From NCBI GenBank assembly GCA_015680685.1, contig MNCI01021446.1, forward strand, positions 16,340 to 80,339: a stretch of DNA of 64,000 bases, given 5' to 3'. This document shows, piece after piece, positions 43,101-55,789 of this stretch (position 1 is its first letter; each line of letters opens with the position of its first letter). The notes under the pieces were generated by a model that saw only the letters and a program-made list of their open reading frames with translations, was not told the origin of the DNA and did no database searches. The stretch comes from Gnetum montanum (lineage: Eukaryota; Streptophyta; Gnetopsida; Gnetales; Gnetaceae). The position numbers were made by a program, and so were the translations under genes.

Positions 43101-43110
43101 CATGGGGGTA
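43101..43110 (+). promoter_or_regulatory. Polypurine tract of A1
   Basis: CATGGGGGTA directly before the TGATGAG of the right LTR. The same TCATGGGGG word occurs at 41123 and 42531. Confidence 0.6.
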
Positions 43111-43979
43111 TGATGAGACGCGATTCGCATAAGTCACGATATCACGTATGTGATATCGCAGCCATCGTGATATCGCATCCCATGCGATATCACATACACG
43201 ATATCACGGTCCACCACCATATCTATAAATAAGAGGTAGCACTCCCCTTATTTTTCATCTTGCTCTAGAAGTAGGGAAACTTTGGTAGTTTGATCACTCC
43301 AAAGATAGATTTTTTTCCATGTGCCCGTAGTAGGAGTCCTAAAGTGAACGGATCTCTATTCGAGCAACATTGTACCTGAACACAAGTTGTGTATGGAAAT
43401 AAAGATGAGCTTTTTGGATAAACCTTGCAGTGCATGGAATAGAATTTTATTTATTGTTCTCTCTCACCCTTAAACTCCTAGATTGTGGAATGAGTATGAC
43501 TTGATTACGAGCATCCATAGATGTGTACGGATAATCAAGGAATTGGCTGCTCATCGCATGCGATATGAGTACGACTTGATTACAAGCATCTAGTGTGACT
43601 ACTTGGTAACCAAGTGGCGTATTCAGGATCTACGCTTGGTAATCCTAGTGGTAGTCCCAGATGTGTACGGTTAGTCAAGGAATCGGCTGCTCATCGCACT
43701 TAGGCTAGATAGATTCTCTCAACCCTTTCCTCCTAGTTAGGTGCCTCAGTACAACCACTTCGAGCATGTGCGTTATGCGTGGTGATCCCAGTAACGATTA
43801 GCGTTTGGTAGCCGTGGTTGCATAGTTCAGGGTGTGTACGATAAGTNAGGAAGACAACGAATGATTAACCCCAAGTGTTCCATGGGACGTGTAGGTACTT
43901 AGTCTGCAGATTTCGACTAGATCACGTGTGCTACGCTCGTTTCGTATGGTTGAGTGTAGGGATACCTCGCCACTCATCA
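43111..43979 (+). repeat. 3' LTR of A1, with single-N chimeric join
   Basis: Matches the 5' LTR with many substitutions up to 43846 (TATAAATA 43224-43231). After the N at 43847 it matches 37548-37709 with one difference, and about 162 bp of LTR (37386-37547) is skipped. The match runs past the LTR end into the primer-binding word (43980-44000), which a 3' LTR should not have. So the part after the N probably comes from a 5' LTR elsewhere. Confidence 0.8.
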
Positions 43980-44009
43980 TTGGCATCGTTGCCAAGGACT
44001 AAGTGTTTG

Positions 44010-47000
44010 GCCAAATTTGGTGGTCTTTTAGCTATTTGATGACTGCTGCATATAGACACCTTTGAATATCAATTTCTAGTGTACATTCCTTGCATGCAGA
44101 GATGGATGCTCATTTCATTGCCCAAAGTTTCTATAGATAATTACACCTTGTATCACTGTATGTGATGCATGGAACTCACTTCTTCTCAATCTTTCTGAAT
44201 GCATTTTCTTTGGATATTTCTAGGGAAAGATCTCTGATGCCCATCCTTATATCAACGGTGCTTAGCCATGCCCTTCCCATGATGATTGGGAAGTCCCCTT
44301 TGTAGTTCTTCACTTTGATCACTAGGAAATTAGTAGGATAATACCACCCATAGATAGTGATCACAATATCTTATACTAATCCCAACAATGATGGATTGGT
44401 GTGCCAATTCTAATATGATATTGCTCTTCTTTAAAGGAGACAAGTTCCAGGTAGTATACATTTCACGATAAATTAGATTGACACTAAAACCTGAGTCAAG
44501 AAGAGCTTTACATGGTCTGTTCCTAGCAATCTGCAAATAGATTAGAGGACTCCTAGGATCTACTAACTTCCTAGAAAGGTTTCCAACAAGGGGACTTGTA
44601 GGAATTTTGATATAAAGGAAGATATAGAAATAGAGTTGTAAATTGCATGTGTATTTAAGGGCTTAGGTGGACTACATGGTTGGAAGAAAGATCTTTTCTT
44701 TAATTAAGTATCCAAACCACTTGGTTGATGAACCAGGTGTAGATTAATTATCCTGGTAGCATTGCATTATTGTAGTTGTGCTAGGAGTTTACCCTACATA
44801 GGTAGAGTAGGTGGTAGCTACGTAGTTGGAGAAGGAAGATGTGTGGGAATAGGAGAAAAATAAGAGTAAGAGGTGGTATCCCTTCTTACATGTGGAGAAT
44901 GAGTTCAATAATAATTAGAAGAATGATCATGAGATTAAAAAGCAGAAATGTGACTAGAGGAGTCACGTGGAGACAAGGGTTGCTGAATGTACTACCCCTA
45001 TGGATCAGGTTGTCTGTAAGGGTATTGTTACCTTGGTGGTGCCCACATCCATGACTGTGGTTGTTCCCACTATTGATATTGCTCATATGGTTGCGATGGA
45101 GTTCCACTTGGATAATACTATTGTGGCTAATGGAACTGCCTAGAATTATCTTGAGGATAAGGTAATCTTTTGGATGTTTGCTTTTGTGTTAGTCATGGAT
45201 TGAAAGCATACATCCCAGACTCCTATAAGTGTGATACTATGGGGTAACATCTCTTAGGATGTTCATATTGGAAGATGTCACATCCACCATCATTATCTGA
45301 TTCACTTTCCAAAAATTATTCTATTGCAAAAATCTTACCCTTACTTTTTTGATAGGCACATTCAACTTCCTTATGCCTCCTACGCTCACGATCACTACCT
45401 CGTTCTTTGGACTCTTCAGAAATTTTTAGGACAACTTGAAATCTACTATCCATGGAGTCTCATAACTGATCAACCTTGGTCATAATTTGAAATTGAAATT
45501 TTTGAAGTAGCAATGCTTTCCTATTCTTCACCTCATAAAGTGTTGATTCTTCCTCACTATCACAAAATTGAACCTCCCTCTTTCAGATGGAAGGATCATG
45601 GTTATATTCTTTTGCACTTTCTTGTTTTCTTAATTCATCTTCCTCTTTAGCCACTTGCTCAATCAACCTTTGGATCTAATGGATGCTTAATTTTGATAGT
45701 TGCCCTTGGGCATAGATGCCAATGGTTTTCCTTATTTCAAATTAAAGCCCATCTACAATGTGGTAAAGCTGATCTAGTTAAGAATAACCATGGTCAAGAC
45801 ATCTATGCATTAAGGAAGAGTATTGATCAATGGTAGCATCCAAGGGTTTGTGTGTTCCTTGTTTCCATCCTTGGATGTATCTTCTAAAGTTGGACACTTT
45901 AGAGTATGTTTGATATTTGGCATTGAACAATTCAAGCATTGTACTCCATCTTCTAATAGATTCTGGTTCTAAGGACTGGTACTAGTTTTCTGCCTCTCTA
46001 ATGAGTGTCCATGGGAACAACTTAAGATTTTTCTACTCCTTCTTTATCTTTTGCAAGGCACATGCATCTTGAAAATATTGGAAATGGTTCTATAGATCTA
46101 AGTTATATTCCCCTTCAAACCTAGGATATTGTTCATAGCTAGCCTCTTGATTTGACTATCCTTCACATGCCTTGTTGGAATTTGTACTACCTTTGCAATG
46201 TTTAGCATACTTTGGATAGCAAGAAAAGGCTTATCAAGGCCTTGATTTTGGTTCCTATAATGCCTTCTACTGTCCTTTCATTCATGGTGTTACATCTTTC
46301 TTAAATGCTCACACTCTTGGTCTTCCCTTGCCTAATGATCCCTTCAATCATTTCGGTCTCGTCAATCACCTCCATCATGGTCATGCCCTCTATGATTACG
46401 AGAAAAGCTAGAAGAAGAAGAGGATGATGATGAAGGTGAAGAGGAAGGACGACTAGTACCATCACAATGCCTACTACCACCTCTTTAATGATCGTAACCA
46501 TGATTACGACCTTGTTTCTTGTCTGCATCCCTACCTTGACTTGCCTCTTTGGATTCTTCTTTGTCATTGGATCCATTTTTACCAAAACCAAGATTGTGAA
46601 TCATGGACTGCAAGTTCTGGTTTTGACCTCCTTCATTGAAGTCAAAGAGAGGAATTTCACTGAATGGAAAACCCCCCAAAGAAGGATTCTCCACCATCTT
46701 TTTGTTACAATAGGAGTGGGGAATCATTAAATCCTTTTCCTTCGTAGATTCATAACATTATTCTAATTGGTGATCCCTAAGACATGCCTCAGTGGGATGA
46801 TAATCCCTGGCATCACTATCCTACATCACATACTCAGCATGAAGTCCTTGGAGACCCCATCATATAAGCATTTATTAGAGCATTGTAGGAATGGATCAAT
46901 CGGGCGAGAACACATTATTATCCTCCATGTCACGCCACCATAGCTATTCATCCTAGTGTAGGATGAAGGTGAAATTTGGTACATACTCATCAAGATGAGC

Positions 47001-47084
47001 ATATACCACTCAGTATTGTTAAGGCATTGGCAAGTGTACTTCATCAAAATTGGGTGGAGAATCACTCCTATGAGGAGAAGACAT
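44010..47084 (-). pseudogene. gag-pro: gag and protease, A2 (Athila-like)
   Basis: Minus strand, ATG 47084-47082 (MSSPHRS, compare MSSSSSH of A1). Recognisable blocks: DYHPTEACLRD (about 46805), a Ser/His/Arg-rich part (about 46480-46330), PTRHVKDSQIKRLAMNN (about 46150), a decayed gag domain (46130-45750), a zinc-knuckle region near 45270, Pro/Gln/Gly remnants (45130-44890), and protease with LLDSGFSVNLI (about 44480-44515), which keeps the catalytic Asp, and IIMGRAWLSTVD (about 44255-44290). Between 46800 and 46480 it has a Gly/Asn-rich stretch that I cannot match in A1. Frameshifts and stops are common. Confidence 0.78.
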
Positions 47085-47224
47085 TTTATGTTAGAGAATA
47101 AAAATGCAGTGTGCTTCTTCAAATTGTTGTAATAATCTTAAAATGTGATATGACTCTAAGGTTCATTTCAATGATTTGAATCATTTTTACTAAGTCCTAG
47201 ATAGTGCATGACATAGCCAAAAAT

Positions 47225-47244
47225 GTCCTTGGAAATGGTGTCAC
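47225..47244 (-). promoter_or_regulatory. Primer-binding site, A2
   Basis: On the minus strand GTGACACCATTTCCAAGGAC follows the LTR. It lines up with A1's TTGGCATCGTTGCCGAGGAC at about two thirds of positions. Confidence 0.5.
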
Positions 47245-48102
47245 TGATGAGTAGTGAGGTATCCCAACACCCAACCGTATGAATCACTAAGGCATTCACA
47301 AGCGATATGGTCGAATTCCATGGACCTATAATTCTCTAGTGCACAAATTCTCTAGCAAGTGAAAGGGGCATTGAGAACATTCTTTGTCTTCCTAAATACA
47401 CTTGTGAAGCTCAAGGATATGGTTTAAGTGTAACTGAGGCACATGATTTTTATTATTTTTATGTTTTATAAATTTAATTACCTACAACAAGAATGAAAGA
47501 TAGAGTAATTTAAGATCTAGTTTATCTACTACCTAACTAGCCTAACACAAGTACCTGTTCCCACTTTTCAAACACGTATGCAACATGTATAGCGCTGCTA
47601 GGCTACCAAACGTTAAGTATTTCTGGGTTACCAAGTGCTACATGTATGCTCAAGGTGGTCATGCTTGTGTTCATTGACAACTAAAAATTAATTGCTTAAT
47701 TAAAGTGCATTGAAGTGAAGTGCATGAATATTAAATGTATCAAGGAAACATTTAATTTATTCTCAGTGCTACAAGGTTTGTTTTTATTCCCGTCACACTG
47801 TTGTGCTCAGGTACATTAGTGTCTGAACAAAGATCTGCACACACTTAGACTCCTACTGTAGGCACTCAAAAAAATATTCTAACTCTGGATAAAACAAACT
47901 GCAAGAGCTTCACTATGGTATGACAAAAAATATGAAAAAATTGTTGAAAATTATGAGCCTGAGCATTATATGTATAGGCCAACATCTAACCCACGATATC
48001 ATATATTTGACATCGCATCCAGGGCTTCAAAATTGGGTATCCAATGTTAAGGATCCAATATTGGATATCTGATATTGAAGCCAGTCAAATGATGATTCAT
48101 CA
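47245..48102 (-). repeat. 5' LTR of A2
   Basis: Plus-strand ends TGATGAG...TTCATCA. It contains the reversed GGGATACCTCACTACTCATCA end shared with A1, the CAAGTGCTAC/TACCAAACG words, and a decayed GATATC cluster (47993-48080). A TATATGTATAGGCC stretch near 47968 sits where the TATA box is expected. Length 858 bp. Confidence 0.8.
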
Positions 48103-50990
48103 AGATGGAACAAGTGAGGTGATATCTTTCTCATGGAGAAATCAGGCAAGATGAAGCAATGAATTAGAGTATGTTAGAAATTCTTGAGATAGCTAAACTA
48201 GAGCCCATCAAACTCAAAATATTAATAGAATATATAGAATATGTGTTCTTGAAAAATAATACCTTAATAAGCATAAATGCTTAGCTCACACAAAAGTAAA
48301 TGAAAAAGTTACTAGAGGTCATGAAAAAATGACCAACAATTTTTACTTAATCATATGAAAATAATAAAAAAATAATCCTTGTATATGTCAACATAGAATC
48401 TACATTAGTTCAACCATTAAACCTAAATAATAATTGAAATAAAAATCAAAATAAATAATTGAAATAATAATAATCAAAATAAAAATTGAAAAGCTCTTAA
48501 AAGTTAGATTCATGTACCATGTAGTAGATAGTGAATGGGTGAGTCCACTTGTTATTGTGTCAAAGAAAAGAGGCTAATGGAGAATCTATTTTGACCTTAG
48601 GCTATAGAATATAATAACCTTAAAATATATTTTTTTGTTATTATTTTTTAATGAAGTGTTAGATACCACTACAGACCATAACTATTGTTGCTTTTTGGAT
48701 GACTATAGCGGCTATAATCAAAATTAGATAATCTTGAAAGATCAAGCCAAGATCATATTCAAAATTTCTTTGGAAAATTTTTCTTACAAAAAATGTTCTT
48801 TGACCTATGTAATGCTCCTATAATGTTCCAAAAATTAGTCCTTAGTATCTTCCACCAACAAATTAATAATGATATAAAATTTTCATGGATGACCTTTCCA
48901 CTTACAACTATAATTTTGAGTAAGTACTAAATCGTTTAGAGCAAGTGTTGAAATGGTGTATGGAAATCAATCTTAAGCTTAGTTAGCAAAGAACCCACTT
49001 GATAATTTAGGAGGACATTGTTTTTGGATACCGAGTATCAAAAAAAGAGATAGAGGTGGATCTTGAGAAGATAAGATGGATCCAAGGAATAACATAGAAA
49101 TCAAAGGTTATGAAAGATGTTAGATCTTTTTTTTTTTTGAACACATTGGATACCATAAGAGATTCATTAAAATTTTTTCAAAAAGTGTAAAAATACTAGT
49201 AAAATTAATGAAAAAACATGCAATTTGCATGAACTAAGGAATGTGATCAAACATTGAAACTTTTAAAACAAAAGCTTGTAAAAATTCCAATTCTAAAAGC
49301 TTCTAATTATTTCAAGACATTTTATATTATAACAGATGCATCCAAATTTACCTTGGGAGCCATATTCATGTAGATGGATGATGCAAAACATCCATACTAC
49401 ATAAATTATATGAGAAAGATTATCACTGGTACATAGTTAAACTATACCAAAATGAACTCATGGTCATGGTGTATATCATAAAATAAGTCAAGCACTATAA
49501 GCTTGGATATCCAATTTTCTCATACATTAATCATAGTGCAATCTAGTTTCTTATGAATAAATTAGTAGTTAGCCCTCATACCATACGATGATTAGTAATT
49601 TTGTATAAGTTTACATAATCATGATTGATAGAAAGGAAACCGAGAATGTTATAGTTGATTACTTGTCTTAATGGCGATGGAAAAACAAAGCTAATGTAGA
49701 ACTACTCTCTAATTAATTTCTTAATGAGTTGTTATTTTCCAAAGTGGAAATGGTTTCATTCAACATAGTTAGGCCTTGATACATTGATTATCTCATTACT
49801 TGCTCATGTAGGAATTCACTATTGAATGGGAAAAACATAGGAAACAACAACTCCTACATCAAGTCAAATACTACATGGAGATAGAAAGTAATCACTATAA
49901 AATTTGTGTAGATGGCTTGGTTCAATGATGTGCACTATAAGAAGACCAACTAAGGGTTCTCTATGATGCTCACAAGGGATCTTGTAGAGGTCACTATGCT
50001 AGGAGACAAATGATCATTAAAATACTCATTGTAGGGTACTTTTACCCAATAATTTTTAGGGATGTCCATTAATTTATCCATTCCTATGAAGGGTGCCAAT
50101 GTAATGGTGGAATGACCAAAAGGCTTGAAGGTCCTTAATAATAGATAAAACCATTAAAACCATTCAACTTATGGGGAATTGATTTCATAGGTTCCATCAC
50201 ATCCATGTCAAATGGGAAGTCCTACGTTATAGTCATTATAGACTATTATATGAAATGGGAAAAGGTTGTAGTAGTGATTGATTATACTACAAAAATAGCT
50301 ACACGATTACTTTAGCAATAGGTGGTAATAGGTTTGGTGTGCCAAGGGCACTTATTTTTGATAATGATAACCATTTTATGAATGCTATCTTTAAGAAATT
50401 AATGTGACACTTAGGGGTGGAACACAAACTTACTACACCCTATTGTCCCCAAGCGAATGACTACGCTAAAGCAACTAATAGGGAGATTACATGAATTCTT
50501 AATAGAATAATTAGTAGCTATAGAAAAAATAGTAGATATAGGAAAGACCAAAGCATGAAAGTCAACAATGCCTTATGGGCCTACAGCTTGACTTAGAAAC
50601 TTCTTATAGGCTACTCCCTATACGAATTAGTATATAGTAAGTTACCAAAAATTCTAATTAAAATAGAGCTACATATGCTAAATACTACTTATGAGCTTAA
50701 CCTTAATGTTAGTCTAGCATAGAAAGAATGTCTTTTGAACCTTAATGTACTAAATGAAAACCATAGGATATCATTCATGATAAATGAGGTCCATAAATCA
50801 TACATCACATAACATCATGATGCTAGGATTTGACAAGTAGAATTTTAACTAGGAGATAAGATCTTTTGTTAGAATCCCACACATGTCTAAATGTACTAAA
50901 TTCCAAAGACTATGGAAATAATTTTACATTATACATTCTACATTCAAATCTAGTGCTACGCAAATATACCATCCAGACTACTCATAAAAA
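48103..50990 (+). pseudogene. pol: pol: RT, RNase H, integrase remnants (B, Athila-like)
   Basis: Plus strand with many stops and frameshifts. RT: a linker with EYVFLKNN (about 48240), then DSEWVSPLVIVSKKRG (48520-48570), CFLDDYSGYN (48695-48725), FMDD at 48882-48893, and VLKWCMEINLKL (about 48945). RNase H: ECDQTLKLLKQKL (49235), ITDASKFTLGAIFM (49330-49370) and YTKMN (49445). Integrase: core part near 50200-50300, then FGVPRALIFDND (50335-50370), the position of the second catalytic Asp, and HKLTTPYCPQAND (50425-50460). The C-terminal part has ALWAYSLT (50570) and LGDKIF (50850). No gag or protease of B is in the window. Confidence 0.82.
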
Positions 50991-53155
50991 CTTAATTTGA
51001 TCAACACACAATAAGTTAAACCATTTAAGGATTCTTGGGAAGCCATACATCCCAAAAAACCTCTACCACTTCTAAAGGATGTTTCATTCTTGATATCTTT
51101 AGCTTCCATCTCAATCATAGGGAAGATCTGCACTTCAACTGACATCTTGTAAGGATAAATTTTTCATCTTTTTGTCTTACAGTGTTCTTCTATATTTTCG
51201 ATTTCTTATACATTTTTCAATTCTTAATATTTTCTCTTATTTCTATTTTTTATTTTATGTTCTATTAATAAAAGCTTACCACTTATTTATAAAGGCCAAA
51301 TTTGTAGCTTGCAATAAGTCCCATGCTATTAAAGTTTCAAACAAATAATTGTATAGAAGTAATTAGATCAAATCATTCATCCTTGCACTTTCTATAAATA
51401 AGAGGTTCTTATCATAGAAGTAATAAGGCTCTTATTACATGAAACTAAAATTAACCCATGATCATTATGCTTTAAAGAAAAGTTGAAGAACTAAACAAAA
51501 TTAGAAAAGGATGTGACATCAAGGGGATTTGTTTACTCTTTGAAATTCCTCTATAGGTCTCACTAATTTATGTAATATTTTATCACTCATGTTTTAATTA
51601 TGTGGGTAAGTATCTTCTCTATTAAAAGTTGTTTCCTTACTACAACATTGGAAAGATAAGTGATTTGTGTCTAAAGGTAGTTCTATGATAAGGATAATAA
51701 AATAATCAATTAATCAACATATGTTGAAATATTCTTGGGGTACCATTTGAAATACATGCAACCCATACCTAAAGGTAGACTACTTCGAAGAATCTTATAG
51801 TCTCTTGGACTAGTTTCATCATGTGACTAGAAATACATGTAACCCATGCTTTAAGATGCTCTATTGATGGGATTAGCATTGGCTATTAGGCTAGAAATAC
51901 ATGTTATCCATGCTCAAAGGTACCGTTATAACCAATGGCCAAAACCCATAACTTAAATTCCTATAATTAATTAATTATAATATCAATCCAATGCATGTTC
52001 TTTAATTTTTCCTTTAAGAAGTGATAGTAATTTTATGTGATTATGATTGGTCTCATGGTGGTGGGCCTAAGATGATGCAATGTGATCTCACTAGAAATGG
52101 TATGAGTTTAATTTAGAACCTAGATAAATAGGTATGATGGTCATTCTAATCATAATCAACACAAGAAGTTGTTATAGAAGTGGTAAGGTACCTCACATTT
52201 TGATCTTTGAAATCTTTTTTCATTTCATTCCACCTCATAGCTATATTCAATTATGAGACTAATGGTTTTGTTTAGTATTTTGTAGGATTATAACAACAAC
52301 AATTATGTGGTTTTTTGAACATATACTTAATTAAAATTCAATCTCCTAAGTGCTCACAGACATATTGTGAGATGGTTATACAAGAGTATTTCAAGTAGGA
52401 GCCTACTTTGGGAAGGATCCACTTGTATAAATTTTAAATATCTTACTTGTGAACTAACTCCACAAGCCAAAAACATTAAAGTACTATTCATTTCATTATT
52501 ATGCATCATCACTTATTTATCTTCTCTTCATTTTATGAAATAATACTTTGGAAACCTCAATTCTTCATGTTTGCAACTTCAAAACCCTATTAATTCATTG
52601 TTTGACCTTATCCAAAATATCTTATATGTCTTAAAAGCTTCTAAACCCTTTTATCAACTCTAGTTTAATCTAAAAATCTCAAGAAATTTCCTTCAAATTG
52701 CATCCATTTTAATGAAAATTTTTAGTTTAAGTTCTGTTGATGCAATTGCATCTCCATTTATTAATTTAGCTCTCTTGACGCATTGATGTGGTACAAAAAT
52801 AACATATACACTAGCCAACCTTTAGTAAAATTTTCATCATTTTCACTTCATGCAAAATTATTTTTTGTCATTCTTAAGAGAAAAATCCTTTTACTATCCA
52901 TATCTTAAGCATTTGACCTTCGATTTCACTTGTTCAAAACTCTATGAGCTTTTGGAATTGAGATTTACATCATGGGTGTAGTAGATATATGATTTGAAAG
53001 CTTTGTAAAATTCCAAATTATGAACATATAATATAGTTAGAACTAATAAATAATTAAAATAATATAAATTAAGATATAATAGATATCTTCGAATCTCTAG
53101 GATGTTATACTGCAATAACATAAGTGCATTAGTATTAAAATTTTTCAAATGTAAG
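50991..53155 (+). other. B 3' noncoding region
   Basis: No gene. 51100-51125 (TCAATCATAGGGAAGATC) and the T-rich tract 51160-51290 parallel A1 41110-41290. 52385-52420 (AGGAGCCTACTTTGGGAAGGATCC) parallels A1 42331-42350. So this is the Athila 3' tail. 51760-51930 has three loose repeats of AGAAATACATG(T/C)AACCCATG. I do not find B's 3' LTR. Confidence 0.55.
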
Positions 53156-54929
53156 TCAATCATAAGGATGATGAAAGACTAAACACTTATGAATAATATT
53201 TGAAAAATAAAAATCAATTATTAATGTAATTGTAAATGGAATCCAAGAGAATCCTAAAGGTAGGTGATTCATCTTAAAGAAAGCAAAAGATGATCCAAAG
53301 GTCATAGTAAATGTGGATGTGAACAACCAGAACTTGAGCTTAAAGTTATCCATGCAATTGAGCTGATAAGAGAAGAGTCCAAAGTAGAATATTTTTAGTA
53401 GATTTCCACTATGAAGATGAGGCAGTCAATACAAGATGAAGTGCCTAACCTAGACCAAGCCTTAAATTCATATTGATAGAGTTTTACTTGAAGAAAATTA
53501 GAATGAAGGAGATCCAAAGTTCTATGCTTCAAGAACCAAGCTTTAAATCTTTTATAAAGTTCATATCCTAGGAGGTTTGATTACAAGAATCTTTGCTATA
53601 GACCACCATCTCCACAAATGGGGAGTGGTACCTAGAAAATATATCTCTTCCAGAATAGTCACTAGAGAGATGCTACAATTAAAGTCAAGGATATAATCAT
53701 ATCCTACTTAGGAGAAGTCATTGTTACCACCTTGAGACTTCTAAACATGAACACACATGTTGCAAAAGTGTCCATCAAGTCCTATCAAGGAGGAAAGAAG
53801 GATTGAATGTAATGATGCTACAAGGTGAATANATCTAATGGTGGAGGTGGAACCTCCCCTTGAAATCTCAATGATGGTTTCTCTTTCATCATCTATTTCC
53901 ATAATGCTATTGTGAATTTTCAAAGGGCACCATTGGTGTAGCATGCACTCCCTTTCATTTTATAGAATTTTTTGCTTAGGCATGGAAAAGGATCTTTCTA
54001 TATTTTTGATTTTCCTTAAAGTTCTTATCTATCTTTAAGAATATAAGTTATGATAGGTTGATTCAAAATCAAATACTAAGTACTATACACACTCTNGGAA
54101 AGAAGGATTAAATGTAATGATGCTACAAGGTGAATAAAAAGAAATATAGTGGGTTGATCTAAGCTAAAATGATTCATTTCAAGATCCCGTTATACCACCT
54201 GAACTTAAAGATATAGTTAAGAAAAGCTACATCCTTCTTAGTAAGAGTGTGTATAGTACTTAGTATTTGATTTTGAATCAACCTATCATAACTTATATTC
54301 TTAAAGATAGATAAGAACTTTAAGGAAAATCAAAAATATAGAAAGATCCTTTTCCATGCCTAAGCAAAAAATTCTATAAAATGAAAGGGAGTGCATGCTA
54401 CACCAATGGTGCCCTTTGAAAATTCACAATAGCATTATGGAAATAGATGATGAAAGAGAAACCATCATTGAGATTTCAAGGGGAGGTTCCACCTCCACCA
54501 TTAGATACATGGGGAACTACTAAAATCTTAAGTAATAGAGCAAGAACCAAATAATAAGAATCATTCTATGAAGCACCTATAGGGAGATTAAAGGATTACT
54601 TTCACATGATAACCCTCTTAATGAAGTCACACAGAATCTTAGATAACAGTAGGATAACTTCTCCAATCTATTCATAGCACAATGAAGCTAAGCCATTGTG
54701 CACATGAACCCTACATATGGAGAGGTAATAGCATTCCTACTTGATGAGAAAATGCTACAAATTTTGAGCAATGCTATAATATTTTATATGATACTAAAAT
54801 AATTGGAAGAAGCCATAGTGGTTGTGATGCTAAGAAAAGGGCAAGAAATAACAGTAGAGGTGATGGCAAATAAAATCAAAGAAGCTTTGAGGATTCCTGC
54901 AACACCAATTCCATTCTTATTTATTATGA
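53156..54929. other. Unassigned AT-rich region with inverted duplicate
   Basis: No family recognised. A short open run (about 53690-53790, YLGEVIVTTLRLLNMN) is not enough to name anything. 53833-54095, between single Ns at 53832 and 54096, is the exact reverse complement of 54244-54506. 53794-53831 is repeated almost exactly at 54097-54136. These look like a mis-joined contig and not biology. Confidence 0.6.
53833..54506. repeat. 263-bp inverted duplicate flanked by single Ns
   Basis: Arms 53833-54095 and 54244-54506 are identical when one is reversed, with no substitution seen. The left arm sits exactly between two single-N joins. All real repeats in this window are diverged, so exact identity points to an assembly artefact. 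Confidence 0.85.
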
Positions 54930-55789
54930 TTAATGAGTAGCGAGGTACCCCTATGCCCAACCATACAAATCACACGCGTTGATGCATGTTCTAGTCAAAT
55001 TCTGTAGGCCTTAAGTCCTCAATTACACTGGTTCTATGATGTGTAATCTAATCATGACAATCATTGTGTTCTCAACTATATTTGTGGAGCTTAATTGTAT
55101 GGTTAAGTATAATGGAGGCAGATGATTATTATTATTTTATATTTTATTTATCTATTATTAAGAATAAGTTGAAACATAACTTATGATCAATTTAAATTAA
55201 GCTAATTGTTGATCAATAAAAAACTATCCTAACATAAGTATCTCATCCCATCTTCCATGCACATCTTGAACACATATAACATTGCTAGGTTACCAAACAT
55301 TAACTGTTGTTGGGTTACCAAGAGTTATATGCATGCTTGAGGCAATCATACTTATGTGCTTAATTAATTAACTACTATTGAATCTAATTAGCTTTCTTTA
55401 GCTTAATTACTTTAAAGCATTAAAGGAAATTGCATGAAACATTAATTTCATAAATAAACTATTTAAGCTAGCCAAGGTGTTGCAAGGTTTGATCAGAGAG
55501 TTCATCTTTATTTTTGCACACACTACAATGCTCAGGTATAATAGTGCTCAAACAAAGATCCATACACTCAATGACTCTTGCTGTGAGAACTTTGGAAAAT
55601 ATTCTAACTCTGGAAAAAAAAAACTTTAAGTGACTCACTATGCTATGAGAAAAACTCTCTAAACATCGTATGCCCAAGTGCTATATTTATAGGTTGGCAT
55701 ATACCCCATGATATTAGACACTTAACATCACATCTTGGAGTTTGATATCGAGTATCCAATATTGGAGCACATCTAAACACGATTCATTA
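54930..55789 (-). repeat. 3' LTR of C
   Basis: Plus-strand ends TAATGAG...TTCATTA, each one change from the TGATGAG/TCATCA of A1 and A2. It shares GAGGTACCCCTATGCCCAACCATA-type words with the A2 LTR and has a GATATC remnant (55705-55765). Above it, TACCTCCACAA (minus-strand TTGTGGAGGTA) is a decayed polypurine tract, which makes it the 3' LTR. Confidence 0.75.

Larger units (their letters stand above)
36644..43979 (+). mobile_element. A1, Athila-like gag-pro-only LTR retrotransposon
   Basis: LTRs 36644-37679 and 43111-43979 share TGATGAG...CTCATCA ends, GATATCG palindromes, a TATA box and long collinear stretches. The primer-binding site after the 5' LTR resembles that of Athila (tRNA-Asp type). 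Internally there is one gag-protease frame (37824-40958), then about 2.1 kb without coding capacity, then a G-rich polypurine tract. No RT, RNase H or integrase, so it depends on other elements. Left flank TACAT is the likely target site in E3's LTR. The right flank cannot be tested, because the right LTR is a chimeric join at 43847. Confidence 0.85.
44010..48102 (-). mobile_element. A2, Athila-like element, 5' part
   Basis: Minus-strand order: LTR (48102-47245), primer-binding word, gag, protease, broken off at 44010 where the A1 join begins. It is homologous to A1 along gag and protease. B's pol starts directly beyond its LTR (48103), so A2 seems to have inserted into B or been joined to it. 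No 3' LTR is identified. Confidence 0.75.
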
